Assembly (NCBI GenBank): GCA_907164885.2
Contig: OU015490.1
Coordinates: forward strand, 236,149,622-236,213,621
Reading direction: 5' to 3'
DNA: 64,000 nt
Source: Dolomedes plantarius
Lineage: Eukaryota > Arthropoda > Arachnida > Araneae > Dolomedidae
The position numbers and the translations under genes were made by a program. Below the pieces are notes generated by a model. That model saw only the letters and a list, made by a program, of their open reading frames with translations, was not told the DNA's origin and ran no database searches. How positions within the stretch are numbered: position 1 is the first letter of the stretch; every line of letters begins with the position of its first letter. Below are positions 10,586-21,927 of the stretch, in pieces.

Positions 10586-13500
10586 TTGAGTATCGCCCAA
10601 AAGACAGGCGCATTCTTCGCCATTATCCGTGAGGACATTCGTTCAAGAATATACAACTTTACCTCCTATCCTGCACTCAACAATTTTTTAGATAATACTG
10701 AAGAGGACATACCAGAATCACTTGGGTTGATCCTAAGATTTACCATTGCCCCTAATAAGTGCCGAGATGATGATAAAGTCAAAACCAAAATTACATCTAT
10801 CGCCCACACAATTATTGGTGCTACACGACCAAAATCCTTTCGATCAGCCTTACATGTTTGCCTAGGGGTGCTGATTCACCGGAAATATGGCTCAAGGGAT
10901 CTATTGGAAATTACTTCAGTGACTGGATTTTGTTGCACATATAATGAAGTGCGACATTACGAAATTTCATGCTTGAAACAACCTGCTGAACATGTTCTAC
11001 CACTGAAATCGCTCACACAGTTTGTCTTTGACAATGCTGATGTAAACATTGACACTCTAGATGGGACCAATACATTTCACCCAATGGGAGGCATCTAGTG
11101 CACTACACCTGAGCCTTTGAAATCCAAAGGGACCACCATGGAAATAGTACAAAAGATCCCTGGTTCAGGAACTTTGGGGGAATTTGGGACGATACCAGTC
11201 GTTGATTTTCAAAAAGTAGCCAATGCCGCCTCTGTAATATTCACATACTCAACCTTGACGAACAATTGTCTAGTTTCGAAATAAAGCTTTTGGCCACTGA
11301 TTTTATGTGGGCGTACGGCAAATATCAAGGACGTATGAACGTTCCAGGTTGGAATGGATTTATGGAGAAGGTGACTAAGGATCGAACTTATTCAAAATCA
11401 GGCATAATGTTCCTACCGTTCATCAATGCCCCTCCATCCAACTATGATATGATTTACTCAGCACTGCTTTATGCTGCAAATAAATGCAAATCACTTTAAC
11501 AGGACAACTGTTTCGTAACTTTTGATCAACCCCTTTATATAAAGGCACGAGATATTGTAGTTTCACCTGGTTCTGATTCAGAAATCAGTTCAGTAATCGT
11601 CAGGCTCGACGGTTTCCATCTACTCATGTCATTTATGGGGGCTATCGGTTTCATAATGGATGGCAGTGGGTTACAGGAATTGTTTAGCGAGGTTTACGCA
11701 ACTTCATCAACCAACAAGATGATGACGGGACATGCCTACTCCAGAGCTCTGCGGGCGCATATTTTGGCTCACCTTGCAATAAGCAATGTTGTCTTGTCCA
11801 TTCTGGATATAGCAGAGGAAGAACAGTCAGCTTTTTTCAAGCATATGAGTGACATAATGAGGGACAGTGTTTCTGCCAATATTGATGCCCTAGAAGTAAA
11901 AAATATCCTTGACAAATTTTCAAACAAACTTGAGGAGTTGGTGTCTAGAGGAGCAACAGCTAGGCTATGGGTCCAGTATTTCAAAATGGTAACGATAATC
12001 AAGAAATTTGTCCAAGCTGAAAGATCCGGTGATTGGGGCCTGCATCTTCAAAGCATAAGACAAATGCTACCCTACTTTCACGCCAGTGGGTATTTTTTAT
12101 ACTCAAAATCATGCCATTTATACCTTCAGGATATGTTTTAATTAGGTTCCCGTCTGACTCCCAAGGATCATGAAATGTTTGTGACAATTGTCTTTTTCAC
12201 TATCAGAAGATCTAATAAATTCTTGTCAGGGCTGTGGTTCGATATGACCATTGAAAAAAGCTTGATGAGAGCTATGAAAAGCACTGGAGGTTTGACTCCC
12301 GGAAGAGGAATAACGGACAGCACATTGGCTAAATGGGTTGCGACTATGCCTACAGTTATGGAGGTATCCCAGCAAGTGGAGAGCTTCTGTGGTGTTTCAT
12401 TCTCCAATAATTAACAACATGTAGACGCAAGGTTATCCAGAATAACTAGAGATAATAGTGACTGCAATAAATTCGTAGACTGGTTCCTTTGCCACAATCC
12501 ATTTCCAGTTAGGGAGTACTTAATGTCACTGTTTACCGGAGTTGTGGGGAATAAAAACGTAAATTGCCATCTGTCAGACCAAATCGGAAATTTCAGTCTC
12601 GAAAGCATTATCGGAAGCAATTTTGGTCATGTAAAGTTGTCCAGAAAGAAAAGAGTGTTACCAATGAGAGGCTTCACCAGCAGTGTGAAGTTGCATGACG
12701 AAGTAGTGTCAATAGACGCATACACCATTTTCAGGAGAATTGCATTTCATAAAAAATCAGAATCCGAACTCAGAAATAACTTTACATATGAAATGGCACC
12801 TTGCCCACCATCTTTATTTGATGAACAAGGAATGGTGAGAAAATCACGTAAATCTGTTTACTATGATTTGTTTGAACCGGTGGACACTCCGTCAAACATC
12901 GGATGTGCTCTCTATGTGATTGACGGCAGGTTTCTACTTCACCGAGTACCGTGGGAGTTGAGAGAAAAGTTCTCTTTAGTTCTCAACAAATTTGTGGAGT
13001 ATGTAAAAAAATACTTCGGGGCGCGATCAGTCATAGTATTTGATGGCTATTCAGAAGACCCTACAGAGAATAGAACAAAATCTGCAGAGCGCCTTAGGAG
13101 GAACATGTATATTGCAGCAAACGTTGAATTCAATGATACAATGTTACTAACAATGCCAAAAGAAAAATTTCTCTCGAATGAAGGGAACAAAAAACGACTC
13201 ATCTCAATGCTAATTCAAAAATTTGCTGATGAAAACATCGCTGTCGAACAGGCTGCAGAGGATGCCGACACAACCATTGTCAGAATGGCTATAGAAAATT
13301 CTACACTCTCTGAATGTGTGATTGTGGTAGGAGAAGACATAGATCTTCTAGTAATTCTTACTGCATTATCTCCTAATAGCGATCGGTTGTTTTTGATGAA
13401 GCCTGGAAAAGGAAAGTCTGAGACCGTCTTCTATTCCCCGACACACTTCAAAATGTCAAACAAAGTTAAAGAAAATATATTATTTCTCCACGCTTTCAGT

Positions 13501-14193
13501 GGATGCGATTCAACATCTGCCATTTTCAGACAGGGGAAGATGAAATTGGCAAAGCTTCTCGACAAAGATTCAAGGGTACAAAGGACTGTGGAGATATTTA
13601 AAAACCGTGATGCTACTGCAGATAAAGTCGGTGCTGCAGGCGAAAAAGTAATTGCTGCTTTGTTTGCCAGATCGTTTCTTCAATCTTCTCCTCTGAATGA
13701 AACACGCTTTAAACTGTTCACCAAATCCTTAGTACAGAATACTTTCAACTTGGCTACTCTTCCTCCAACTGAAGAAGCTGCTCGACTGCACGCAATGAGG
13801 GCTTTCCTACAAATTAATTTGTGGAATGGTCATTTGATGGACCCAGTTCAATGAGGATGGAAGGTTATTAAGCAAGGGCTACTCCCACTACCATCAACAG
13901 CCGAACAAGCCCCGCAGGAACTGATTAACAATACTGCCTGCAAATGTTCGAAAGGGTGCCGAAATGCTTGCAGGAAGCAAAAGATGAAATGTTCCCCGAT
14001 ATGCTATAATTGCAGAGGAGCGTCCTGCACCAATACACCAGATAAAATTGATGACGAATCAAACTTGAACGACAGCGAGGATATGCTACCTAACAATGAT
14101 GACGAATTCGAAGACATTATGTATGACGTGGACCTTCAATCGGACCAATTGCTCCAGTCAGCTTCTACTTCCAAACATTGCAAATTCAATTAA
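10586..14193 (+). pseudogene. Transposon-encoded protein with FEN1/XPG-like nuclease core and Cys8 tail
   Basis: The first segment (MSIAQKTGAFFAIIRED, frame 2) passes by a frameshift near 11230 into frame 1, which runs to 14193. Stops lie at 11096-11098 in the first frame and at 11497-11499, 12139-12141, 12412-12414 and 13852-13854 in frame 1. The part from about 12890 reads like a PIN/FEN-fold nuclease: ALYVIDGRFLLHRVPW, then VIVFDGYSEDPTENRTKSAE, then EQAAEDADTTIV, then VVGEDIDLLVILTA, then LHAFSGCDSTSAIF followed by a basic helix. These supply the ordered acidic residues of that fold. After the last stop comes a cysteine cluster (CKCSKGC..C..KCSPICYNCRGASC, eight Cys) and an acidic tail. 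The first ~750 residues show no motif I recognise; a transposase catalytic domain would be expected there. Not intact here. Confidence 0.75.
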
Positions 14194-14349
14194 CCTTGTA
14201 TTTTTATTATTTTTAAATTTCATTTTGTCAATCACCTACACATAAAAACTTACAAGTTTTTTGTACTTTAAGTCATTTTTTTACGTTTTAATTACATAAA
14301 TATTTGCATCATAATGTGCGTTTTTAATTTCAAATCCTTAGATTCACCA

Positions 14350-14867
14350 AAACTGGTTCTTGGTTCCCCAGCAGGAATAAAAAGGAAAAGACGCTTATTT
14401 GAAAATTGTTGTACCTGTGTTCGTATATACGGTCAGCACAAGATTTTTATGATATCCAAATGTATTATTTATTTCATATAATACCCTTTACACTGTGAAA
14501 ATAAGGTTTAAAAATCCAAAACACGATTTTTTTTAAAAATGAGAAAAAAATTTCGTTCTTTGAACTCGCATATATTCATAACAACTTCACGTAATTTCAA
14601 TATATGGTGCTCATTCGATGCGGAATTTCGTGTACTTTAATTTATAAACTGGTAATATTTTTCTAGAAATGCATCGTTTAGGAGTTATTAGTGAAAAACT
14701 GTAAAAAGTCCGAAAATTTCGAGGTTTTTGGGACACCCCTCATAGAGCACAAGCAGAAAATTGGTGCAAACTTCAATAAACTCTTTTTACATGCAAATGA
14801 AGAGATTAAAACCGTTTCCAGCTTTCCGAGAATTATTTCGTCTACATACCCTATGTTGCCTGGCCTA
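14350..14867 (-). repeat. Right long terminal inverted repeat
   Basis: Inverted partner of 10034-10560. It ends CCTATGTTGCCTGGCCTA against the TAG duplication at 14868-14870. Confidence 0.92.
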
Positions 14868-14870
14868 TAG

Positions 14871-15502
14871 CCCTTATGAATCTATATAAGATGTAATCTG
14901 TAGCTTCATGTCATAAATTTCGCTTTGTTCCTGCTGCCATCTGTTGACTTATATAGGAATCTTTTTATTATAAGTTTTTTCTGCTTCTACTTAATTTAGT
15001 ATGCTTTAAAATCCGAATTACATATATAACACAGGATTTAAAGAGATTTTAAGTAAATAAATAAATAAATTGAAAAAGTATATTATTCAATTTTGAATTT
15101 ACTTTCTTCAAATATTCACAATTATTTTAATTTGTAAAACTTTAATTTGATAATTATAAAATATTGATAATTATAAATGTATTGAATAATACGCTTTAAT
15201 TAAAAAAATTAAGTTACATAAATTAAAAATTTAAAGTTTAAATCGTAATAATTTAAATTTATTTTAATATAATTTTTAAAAGATCAAATTTTAAATAATT
15301 AAATTGTTAAAAAATAAAATTGTTAAAAATTAAAATTTTATTTTAATGTGGTCACATTTCTGTGTTTAGGTATTTACATAATAAAAAGATTAAACACTTT
15401 TGCAAAATTTCATTAAATATATTAAAAACTTTCTAATTTACCTTTCTCGTTTACAAAAGTAACTAAAAAATTAGTTTCCTAGAAAATGCATTTAAAGATG
15501 CT
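14871..15502. other. Very AT-rich spacer
   Basis: Runs of TTAAAATTT-type sequence (about 15000-15480) with no coding potential or identifiable repeat ends. Confidence 0.5.
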
Positions 15503-15602
15503 ACTTCCATCGGCTTTAAGCAGTAGGTCCCGGTCTAATTTGCCCTGGTGTAGCAAAAAATGACCGTAGCGCTCCAAAAAACCAAAACCAAACCAAAAAC
15601 TG
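15503..15602 (+). repeat. SINE family 1, 3' body fragment
   Basis: Contains CGGCTTTAAGCAGTAGGTC and ends in CCAAAACCAAACC. It matches, in inverse orientation, the SINE copies at 20384-20572 and 38808-38995. The tRNA-like head is missing here. Confidence 0.7.
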
Positions 15603-16798
15603 GTCTTATAACATGGCTTTCGATTTATTAAAATGGCCATAAGTTCTCATCCAATGATCGTACGAATAAAATTAAAGCAGTTTTAGAATCCTAAAAGATT
15701 GGCCTTTGAAATAAAGCAATAAAAATAATTTCTAAATTTTGAACCGAAACAGCCATTTTAACGTAGCCAGTTTCCTTCTGAAAAACATTTGAAAACGTTT
15801 CTGCACTCAGAGGTAACTGAATTTCGCTGCCGCCATCTACCGGCGGCAGAAAGACAAGCTCTTTCCGGTCGGAGTACAAACATCACACGGAATATGTTCC
15901 CGGAATAAAGCAATCTCTCAATCCCGAAAAGTTTCTACAGTTTGAAGAGAGAGTGAAAGAGGGAGAAAGAGAGTGAAAGAGAGTGAAAGAGAGTGATTAC
16001 TCAAGTGTACTTTAATCAACCAATTTATTAAATATCATCAAAATTTACACATATATAAACATTTCATTATTACTCATATCTTATGCCAATATCATTTTAA
16101 TCAATACTACTATGGGATATATATCTATATGAATAATTATCAATCATAAATTAACCTGACTACCTATCATTAATTCGGGCACTACACGAGCTGGGCATTG
16201 GCAGAAAAGTAAACACAAAACTCTCTCCCTACCTTGGATGACTTCGCCGGCATAACAATGGGGACTCTCTCCTTTCAACAATAGGGGTTCTCCATCGGGG
16301 AGTCAAGAAGTAGCTCTGCGCCTTTTTCTGATTGGTTGGACTGGATCACCGGACATCTCCTGCTCCTTGTAGTGGGCACCTTACGATACGAGTGCGGTAT
16401 AAGCTCTAGGATTTTTCCCGTCGGCACGAACTCGTTGAGGATGGGCGCTGGTTATTCTTCGCTGAGGATGAGGGTTATTGCTGCTTCGTCAAACTAGGCT
16501 GATCGGGGATTTCTACTGTTGTTGACCCTTTCCTCATCTGGTCATCTACGGCCTTGGGGATGCGGTGGCCTCCAACTGATCTTTGCCGTCCGTCCAAATC
16601 TGCTGGCGAACAATTGGATGCGGTACTCGGACCTGATCTCGGTTTTCCCGGGGCTAAAGCTAACGAAATTCAAATCATCTGTCTGGATCCGTCCGCTGGG
16701 TTTCTTATCATCATCACCTTCCTATCTCAACGTCAGCTTACAATCTCATTCAAACATCTCCATCTCTTCGACACAACTGCTTCTATTCTCTCTATATA

Positions 16799-18300
16799 TA
16801 CTGGTGAAATAAATTAAGAGAATTTGCATATTTTATCGAATTTCATGAAAAGAACTGAACTGAATGTAAAACCGCTGCTTCTAGACAAAAATGCAAATCT
16901 TGTACGTCAAATACGTAAGCGTACATGTGTGTGTAGGTGGAGCCAGTAAAGAAACAGGCTTTATAAGCGCGCGTAAGTTAAGACGCATTTCGTTCACACC
17001 TCGGCGAATTTCTTGGTGTTATTTTGCAGCAATCGGTTAATTTCAAATTGTAACAGTAAAAATGAGTAACCATCAACGTTTAGATGATGTAATGAGGTGG
17101 CGAATTGTGGGGAGGCTAGAAGCAGGCCAATCTCAAGTCCAAATTTGTAGAGAGTTCAATTTAACGCCCAGCGTCGTGTGTAACTTATGGAAACAGTTCC
17201 AGTATACCGGATCCATCGAGAGAAAGCCTGGGCAAGGTCGTCCAAGAGCCACGACGGCCAGAGAAGATCGCCATTTGTCGATTATAGCGAGGCGTAACAG
17301 GAGTGCTACAGCTTCTCAGCTCTCTCGTGACTTGTATGCAGCCACAGGAACCCGTGTATCAAGGGTGACTGTTTCCAAAAGACTTCATGAGAGAGGGTTG
17401 TTTGCAAGAAGACCTGCTGTTTGCGTCCCGCTCACTTCTACGAACAGGAGAATCCGTTTATCATGGTGCAGAGAGCATAGAGATTGGAGTATGGATCAAT
17501 GGGCGACCGTTCTCTTCACTGATGAGTCCCGGTTTAGCCTAAATACCGATTCTCGAGGTACGTCTATATGGAGATAACCAGGGACCCGCTACCTACCCTC
17601 CAATGTCCGCGAAATCGACCATTATGGCGGAGGAGGTTTAATAGTCTAGGCAGACATCGTGTTAGATGGACGCACATCTCTCCGTGTCTTTGAAAGAGAC
17701 ACTGTGACTGGTGTGAGGTATAGGGATGATGTCTTGGAGCCCTATGTTCGGCTTTTCAGGGGTGCAGTTGGCCCTGAGTTCATTTTAATGGACGATAACG
17801 AGAGGCCACATAGAGCTCTTCTGCTCAACGAATTTCTAGAGAGTGAGGATATTCGCCGGATGGATTGGCCAGCCAGATCTCCAGACCTTAACCCTATAGA
17901 GCATGTCTGGGACGCTCTGGGGAGGGCAATTGCAACTCGCAATTCCCCTCCGAGAACCATCCAGGGAATGAAAACAGCGTTGCTGAACGAGTGGGACCAA
18001 TTGCCACAGGAAATGATATCCTTATTTCAAGTATGAAATCACGCTGCGAGACCTGTATATCTGTAAGAGGGAACCATACCCCCTATTAACCCCTCTGTTA
18101 ACCCATTTTTTTGTTTATTCTGCAACCGCTGTTTCATACCTTTCGACTCCACGATCATGCGTGTGTATTACAATTATTGAATGGTTATTTGTTTTGTATT
18201 GTATCATTGTATGTACATATCAAATTTCATTGAAATCGGTAGAGTAGTTCTAAGGATAATCGACCAGGTCTGCAAATTCTCTTAATTTCTTACACTAGTG
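16799..18300 (+). mobile_element. Tc1/mariner-type transposon C
   Basis: Inverted ends share AAATTAAGAGAATTTGCA, preceded on the left by TACTGGTG and on the right (inverted) by CACTAGTG. TA flanks at 16797-16798 and 18301-18302 mark the target site. Length is 1502 bp. The first base of the left end (T for C) appears mutated. Confidence 0.9.
17062..18089 (+). pseudogene. Tc1-like DD34E transposase, two stops and one frameshift
   Basis: MSNHQRLDDVMRWRIVGRLE starts a typical N-terminal HTH pair (LTPSVVCNLWKQF; VSRVTVSKRLHERGL). Catalytic blocks are LFTDESRFSL, ILMDDNERPH and RSPDLNPIEHVWDALG with D-34-E spacing. Stops lie at 17575-17577 and 17647-17649. Near 18010 the frame slips by one and then reads SSMKSRCETCISVRGNHTPY to TAA at 18087-18089. 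All three lesions are independent of those in transposons A and B. This is another lineage I associate with spider genomes. Confidence 0.9.
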
Positions 18301-18602
18301 TATTAACTCTGGGACTTACATATCTGCCAGGGTAAATGCGTCTCTTTCAGCCTCTGATGCAGTCTACGTGTTTTTGACTTCTCAGCCCAATCTGCTCTGC
18401 TGAATTTTTCTTACCCTAAACTTAATTTCAACTCTTTCGCTCTGGGCTTCCATTGGTGGCCACCTACTGACCAATAGGTCAACCTGGACCTATATTATTG
18501 GCTGCACATATATTTTATAATGATTCTTCTCCCAATCTCAGTTGAAGGGGGCGCCCGCCCCTGTGTCTGATGCACTCCTTTCTGGGGGTCCCTCACACTC
18601 CC

Positions 18603-19488
18603 AAATTTTCACGACGCCCTTCGACCACCTACTGTGCTCCTAACGAAGTCAACATCATAAATTTCTTTCTCCCTTTTTCATCTTTCACTTCTGACCTTTT
18701 TAGATTCCAATTTTCGCCTGCTTAGTTCATTAAATGCAGCTGGTCCCCCTTCACTGTCCGTATTTCCTTTCAACTTGGCATCTCTCGTCTTCATTTTAGC
18801 GTAGCAGTTCGTTAAATCCAGCTGGTCACCATTTATTAGCTGGTCAAGACTCGTTGCTTGCTTTCCTTACTGTACTCCTGTTACTTATTTTCTCTATTCC
18901 TTCTTAATAATGTCGCTTTCTGCACCTGTGACTTGGCTCTACTAAGAAACGTGTCGTCCCTAACTACGACATGAGGGAGGAACGTTACACATGGAATAGA
19001 ATACCATATTCGATACCTGAACAACCAGTTCAACCGAGGATCTATGCTCAGGAGAGGGTTGGTTGTAACTGGATAGACAGGTGTAATAATTTCCCAGTAT
19101 TGCCTTATCCCGGAAAGCACGTGGACAGGACAAATCTCCTGAAACAGGAGCATGGGACATTTTGTATGTCGACAAAGGCTGAATTTCTTGAGATCGCTAG
19201 CCGGTCAGTTTCCAGTCTGTCTACCAATTTAAGAAGCCGTCACGAAACGTAGTGATAGAGATGCCTGGTGAAATAAATTCTTCAAGCAGTGACAGAGACT
19301 AGTACACGATTTTCATCCCACGTATGTGTTCGACCTCATCACGAAGAAAAGGACTCGTGGAAACAACAGAGTTTCAAAACGATCGAAAAAGGACTCCGAT
19401 TAAGTTTATGTGTTGACTGAAAATTTCAGGCATTTAACCACGAGAAGTTCACGTTGTCAAACATAAAATAGCGATTCCCTCGCATCTC
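18603..19488. other. Spacer with unrecognised reading frames
   Basis: An open stretch at 18971-19252 (start MREERYTWNRIPYSIPEQ) and a short frame ending in a Lys/Arg-rich tail (KKRTRGNNRVSKRSKKDSD, stop near 19402) have no family resemblance I can name. They precede the stem-loop at 19500. Confidence 0.3.
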
Positions 19489-19499
19489 TTAAAAAAAGG

Positions 19500-19515
19500 G
19501 GTCCTTTTAAGAACC
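19500..19515 (+). promoter_or_regulatory. Histone-type 3' stem-loop-like element, copy 1
   Basis: GGTCCTTTTAAGAACC fits the histone pre-mRNA stem-loop consensus GGYYYU-N4-ARRRCC, with one C-A mismatch in the stem. It is preceded by an A tract and followed by ATACAA and a purine-rich AAAGAAAA. No histone coding sequence was found upstream, so this may instead be one end of a small inverted-repeat element. Confidence 0.35.
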
Positions 19516-19651
19516 ATACAATTCTCGTAAAGAAAATGCTTTCCTTCGCATGCTAGACAAGCTCACATTACTACCCATACAAATAATTTTAAACTCTGTT
19601 GACGGTTTGAAACGCCGTTACTATCACGCATATAGAAAGAGAAGGTTGTAT

Positions 19652-19667
19652 GGCCCTAAAAAGGGCC
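19652..19667 (-). promoter_or_regulatory. Histone-type 3' stem-loop-like element, copy 2
   Basis: On the minus strand GGCCCTTTTTAGGGCC is a perfect six-base-pair stem with a four-base loop and matches the histone stem-loop consensus exactly. It also has an A tract before it and ATACAA after it. It faces copy 1 across about 140 bp. No histone gene is visible on its upstream side. Confidence 0.4.
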
Positions 19668-19677
19668 CTTTTTTTTA

Positions 19678-19823
19678 AGTCAGATGAAATTATATACAGA
19701 TGAAAATAAAAGGAAATGTAATCTCTTACAACCTTTTACGTTCGAGGGTTCGAAATACCCACGACAGTCAGATGAAATTATATGCAGATGAATAAAAGCA
19801 AATGCAATCTCTTACAATGCACG
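19678..19823. repeat. Two direct copies of a ~56-bp unit
   Basis: GTCAGATGAAATTATATRCAGATGAA begins both copies (about 19679 and 19768). Both end near AATCTCTTACAA, about 89 bp apart, with minor differences. Confidence 0.75.
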
Positions 19824-19829
19824 AGTCCA

Positions 19830-20383
19830 GATTTCTCAAATGATAGTCTTTGTCTTAAATAATTCACCCGTCTGGCATATTTTCCATTTCTTCTTTTGCA
19901 AAGTGAAATAAATCATCGAAACCAGGGAATGCTAGTCGGTGGATATTCAGGTAATTCTGTCCTTTGTAAAGCGTATCCGATGAAATTCTCTTGTTCTTCT
20001 CATTCGGCGAACTTACAGCACACTTGGCACACTGACGTCAAAAGATGCAGATGCGAATCAACATCTTTAGACCTGAGGAAAGCTTTACATAATTCTCCAG
20101 CATAAACTTCAAGCAACTCGAAACTTCTAGAAACTTCCCCTCTGGTATAACGTACGATTATCAAGCCTTCGACGAAGCGGTACATAAGAATGTGAGTACG
20201 TCAATCCTGTATCCATTTTTCCTGGGGGATATTCTATACCCCCATACCCCCCGGAAGGTTCCCCCCCTCAAGTGGGTGGGGGTGGGAGATTATGTGGTTC
20301 GTATATGGTTCAATTTCAGGCTTAGTGGTCCGCAGACTTCTACGTGTTGGGAATCACTACTGTAGATGCTTGTATATCGGAGC
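19830..20383. other. Spacer, nothing recognised
   Basis: No coding or repeat boundary identified. A C/G-homopolymer-rich palindromic patch (GGGGGATATTC..TACCCCC) lies near 20224-20246. Confidence 0.35.
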
Positions 20384-20572
20384 GCCGCGGTGGGGGTTGG
20401 AAGGCTGACGGTTTGGTTTGGTTTGATAGCACTACAGTCATTTTTTCTTCTACCCGAGGACTAATTAGACTGGGACATACAGCTTAAAGCCGATTCCGAA
20501 CGGCTACAAACATCCGTGCCAATACTGGGACTCGAACCCACAGACTCTAGTCTCCTTATTTCCAGACTTAAA
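20384..20572 (-). repeat. SINE family 1 copy (tRNA-derived)
   Basis: On the minus strand GGGTTCGAGTCCC is a B-box, followed by a body with CGGCTTTAAGC and a tail of AAACCAAACCAAACC. It matches the copies at 38808-38995 and 15503-15602. The A-box side is truncated. Confidence 0.75.
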
Positions 20573-21404
20573 TTAAAACGACAATGGAACATGAAAAACT
20601 TATTTTTTATTTATTAACCAATTGCTATGAAATTTTGTATACTTATACAGTGTTGTTTAGAGATGGAAATTCTAAATTTAAAAAAAATCAGAATGTAATT
20701 AATTAAGATATTCATTAAAATCAGTTTGTTAATTACTCTATTTAAAAATGCTCCATGCGTATTAATTTTTGTCTCAGATATCTAATTTTCTCTCTTAAGC
20801 TACCTTTATATAGTTATAAGAAAAGTTAGTAGCAATATTTGATTTACAGTTGTATTTATAAAAACTAGAAAAGAAATCGATAAAAATAGGTCATTTTATG
20901 CAAAATTTTATCAAAAAATTTTTTTATTGTAAACATTTTAAGTTGTTTTAAAATTGTATAATGAATTGATTACTGAGTTTTATTCTAACATATATAAATA
21001 ATCATTTTATGAAATTTTATGAAAATTCAAGAAAAATTATGACGCATGGAACATTTTGAACTTACCGAAACGACATGAAAACTTGTTTTGAGAAAATGGC
21101 ATTAAAGTTTTAATTTGACTAACATTTCCATTGTTTACGTTTGAAAAAAATACTTATACCTCGGTTAATAATGATCGGATCAACATACTTTTTTTTTAAA
21201 TTTAAAGCTGGTGAGTTGCAGAATAATTTTCTGAAAGAAAAAATATCATTTTGGGGACATATTTTTGTCAATCTAAAGGTCCATTGTCGCCTTAAATGTC
21301 ATAAATTGCAGGATTCAAATAGGTAATAAAATTCTGTACTAACTAATGTGGAATATGATGAACAATATAATAATAATCAAACCCTGTGAAACACTTTACT
21401 TTCA
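20573..21404. other. AT-rich spacer
   Basis: No convincing coding sequence or transposon ends. Confidence 0.45.
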
Positions 21405-21640
21405 GTGCCACCAGATATCAGCAGTAGCGAACGTCGGCCTATGGATACATGCGCTGGCATCTACTCCGCGAACACTGCGCATAGGGAGATGCGCGCGAAG
21501 AAACGAATAGGAAAAAGGACTGTGGCAACGGCAGTTCGAGAGTTCACGCAGTCTGGCGGTACGCTCGCCCCCCGAATTTCGTTCGCGATTCGAATTTTTT
21601 TCGAATTTCGTTCGCGACCTGTGAATTGTAATCGCTTTGT
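21405..21640. other. CpG-dense patch in AT-rich DNA
   Basis: Many CpG sites (for example GCGCGCGAAG; CGTTCGCGATTCG, which recurs partly as CGTTCGCGACC) contrast with very CpG-poor surroundings. A polypyrimidine-AG (TACTTTCAG) precedes it and an open frame crosses it (PPDISSSERRPMDT..), but I cannot name a product. It could be a promoter/first exon or a repeat fragment. Confidence 0.35.
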
Positions 21641-21927
21641 ATTTTTTCTTAACCACGTAAATAAATCGAATTTGTTATTTGTTACAAAAACCTTCTGATA
21701 TTTTTACTGGAGTATTGTGGATTACAACCTCTACGAAAGGGTGTCTTCCACACCCCTTTAGACTCGTTGGTTAGGAATCCTTTCATTCTTGTGCAGTTTA
21801 TAACCTATTCCTTTCGTCTTTTACTATCACTCGGAAATCTAACGTGGAGGCTCTACCAACTATTGAATATGAATAAATTTTGTTTTTCTTTTCTATCACA
21901 GGTGCCCAAATACTTATTGGTAAATAG

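Larger units (their letters stand above)
10034..14867 (+). mobile_element. Large DNA transposon with ~520-bp inverted ends and an XPG-like nuclease ORF (Academ-like)
   Basis: The left end TAGGCCAGGCAACATAGG and the right end CCTATGTTGCCTGGCCTA are inverted. Similarity continues for about 520 bp inward on each side with scattered substitutions and small gaps. A 3-bp direct duplication TAG (10031-10033 and 14868-14870) flanks the 4834-bp element. The interior codes for one large protein of roughly 1200 residues, now broken. Long inverted ends, a short 3-bp duplication and an XPG/FEN1-like nuclease together recall the Academ superfamily branch said to carry XPG. I place it there from memory, so the superfamily name is tentative; the boundaries are well supported. 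Confidence 0.75.
15895..18597 (-). other. GC-richer repeat-like segment, possibly an LTR, split by a Tc1 element
   Basis: On the minus strand it would start TGTGAGGGACC (18597) and end CCGGGAACA (15895), giving TG..CA ends, and it contains TATAAAATATATG near 18515. Base composition is clearly less AT-rich than the surroundings. It includes a GAGAGTGAAAGA short tandem repeat at about 15943-15996. I see no 5-bp target duplication and no pol coding, so the LTR reading is weak. A Tc1-like element lies inside at 16799-18300. Confidence 0.3.

Noticed and set aside
18971..19402. Histone gene upstream of the stem-loop at 19500
   Set aside because: None of the histone C-terminal signatures (YGFGG, GERA, YTSSK) appears in any frame; the basic tail seen is not histone-like enough.
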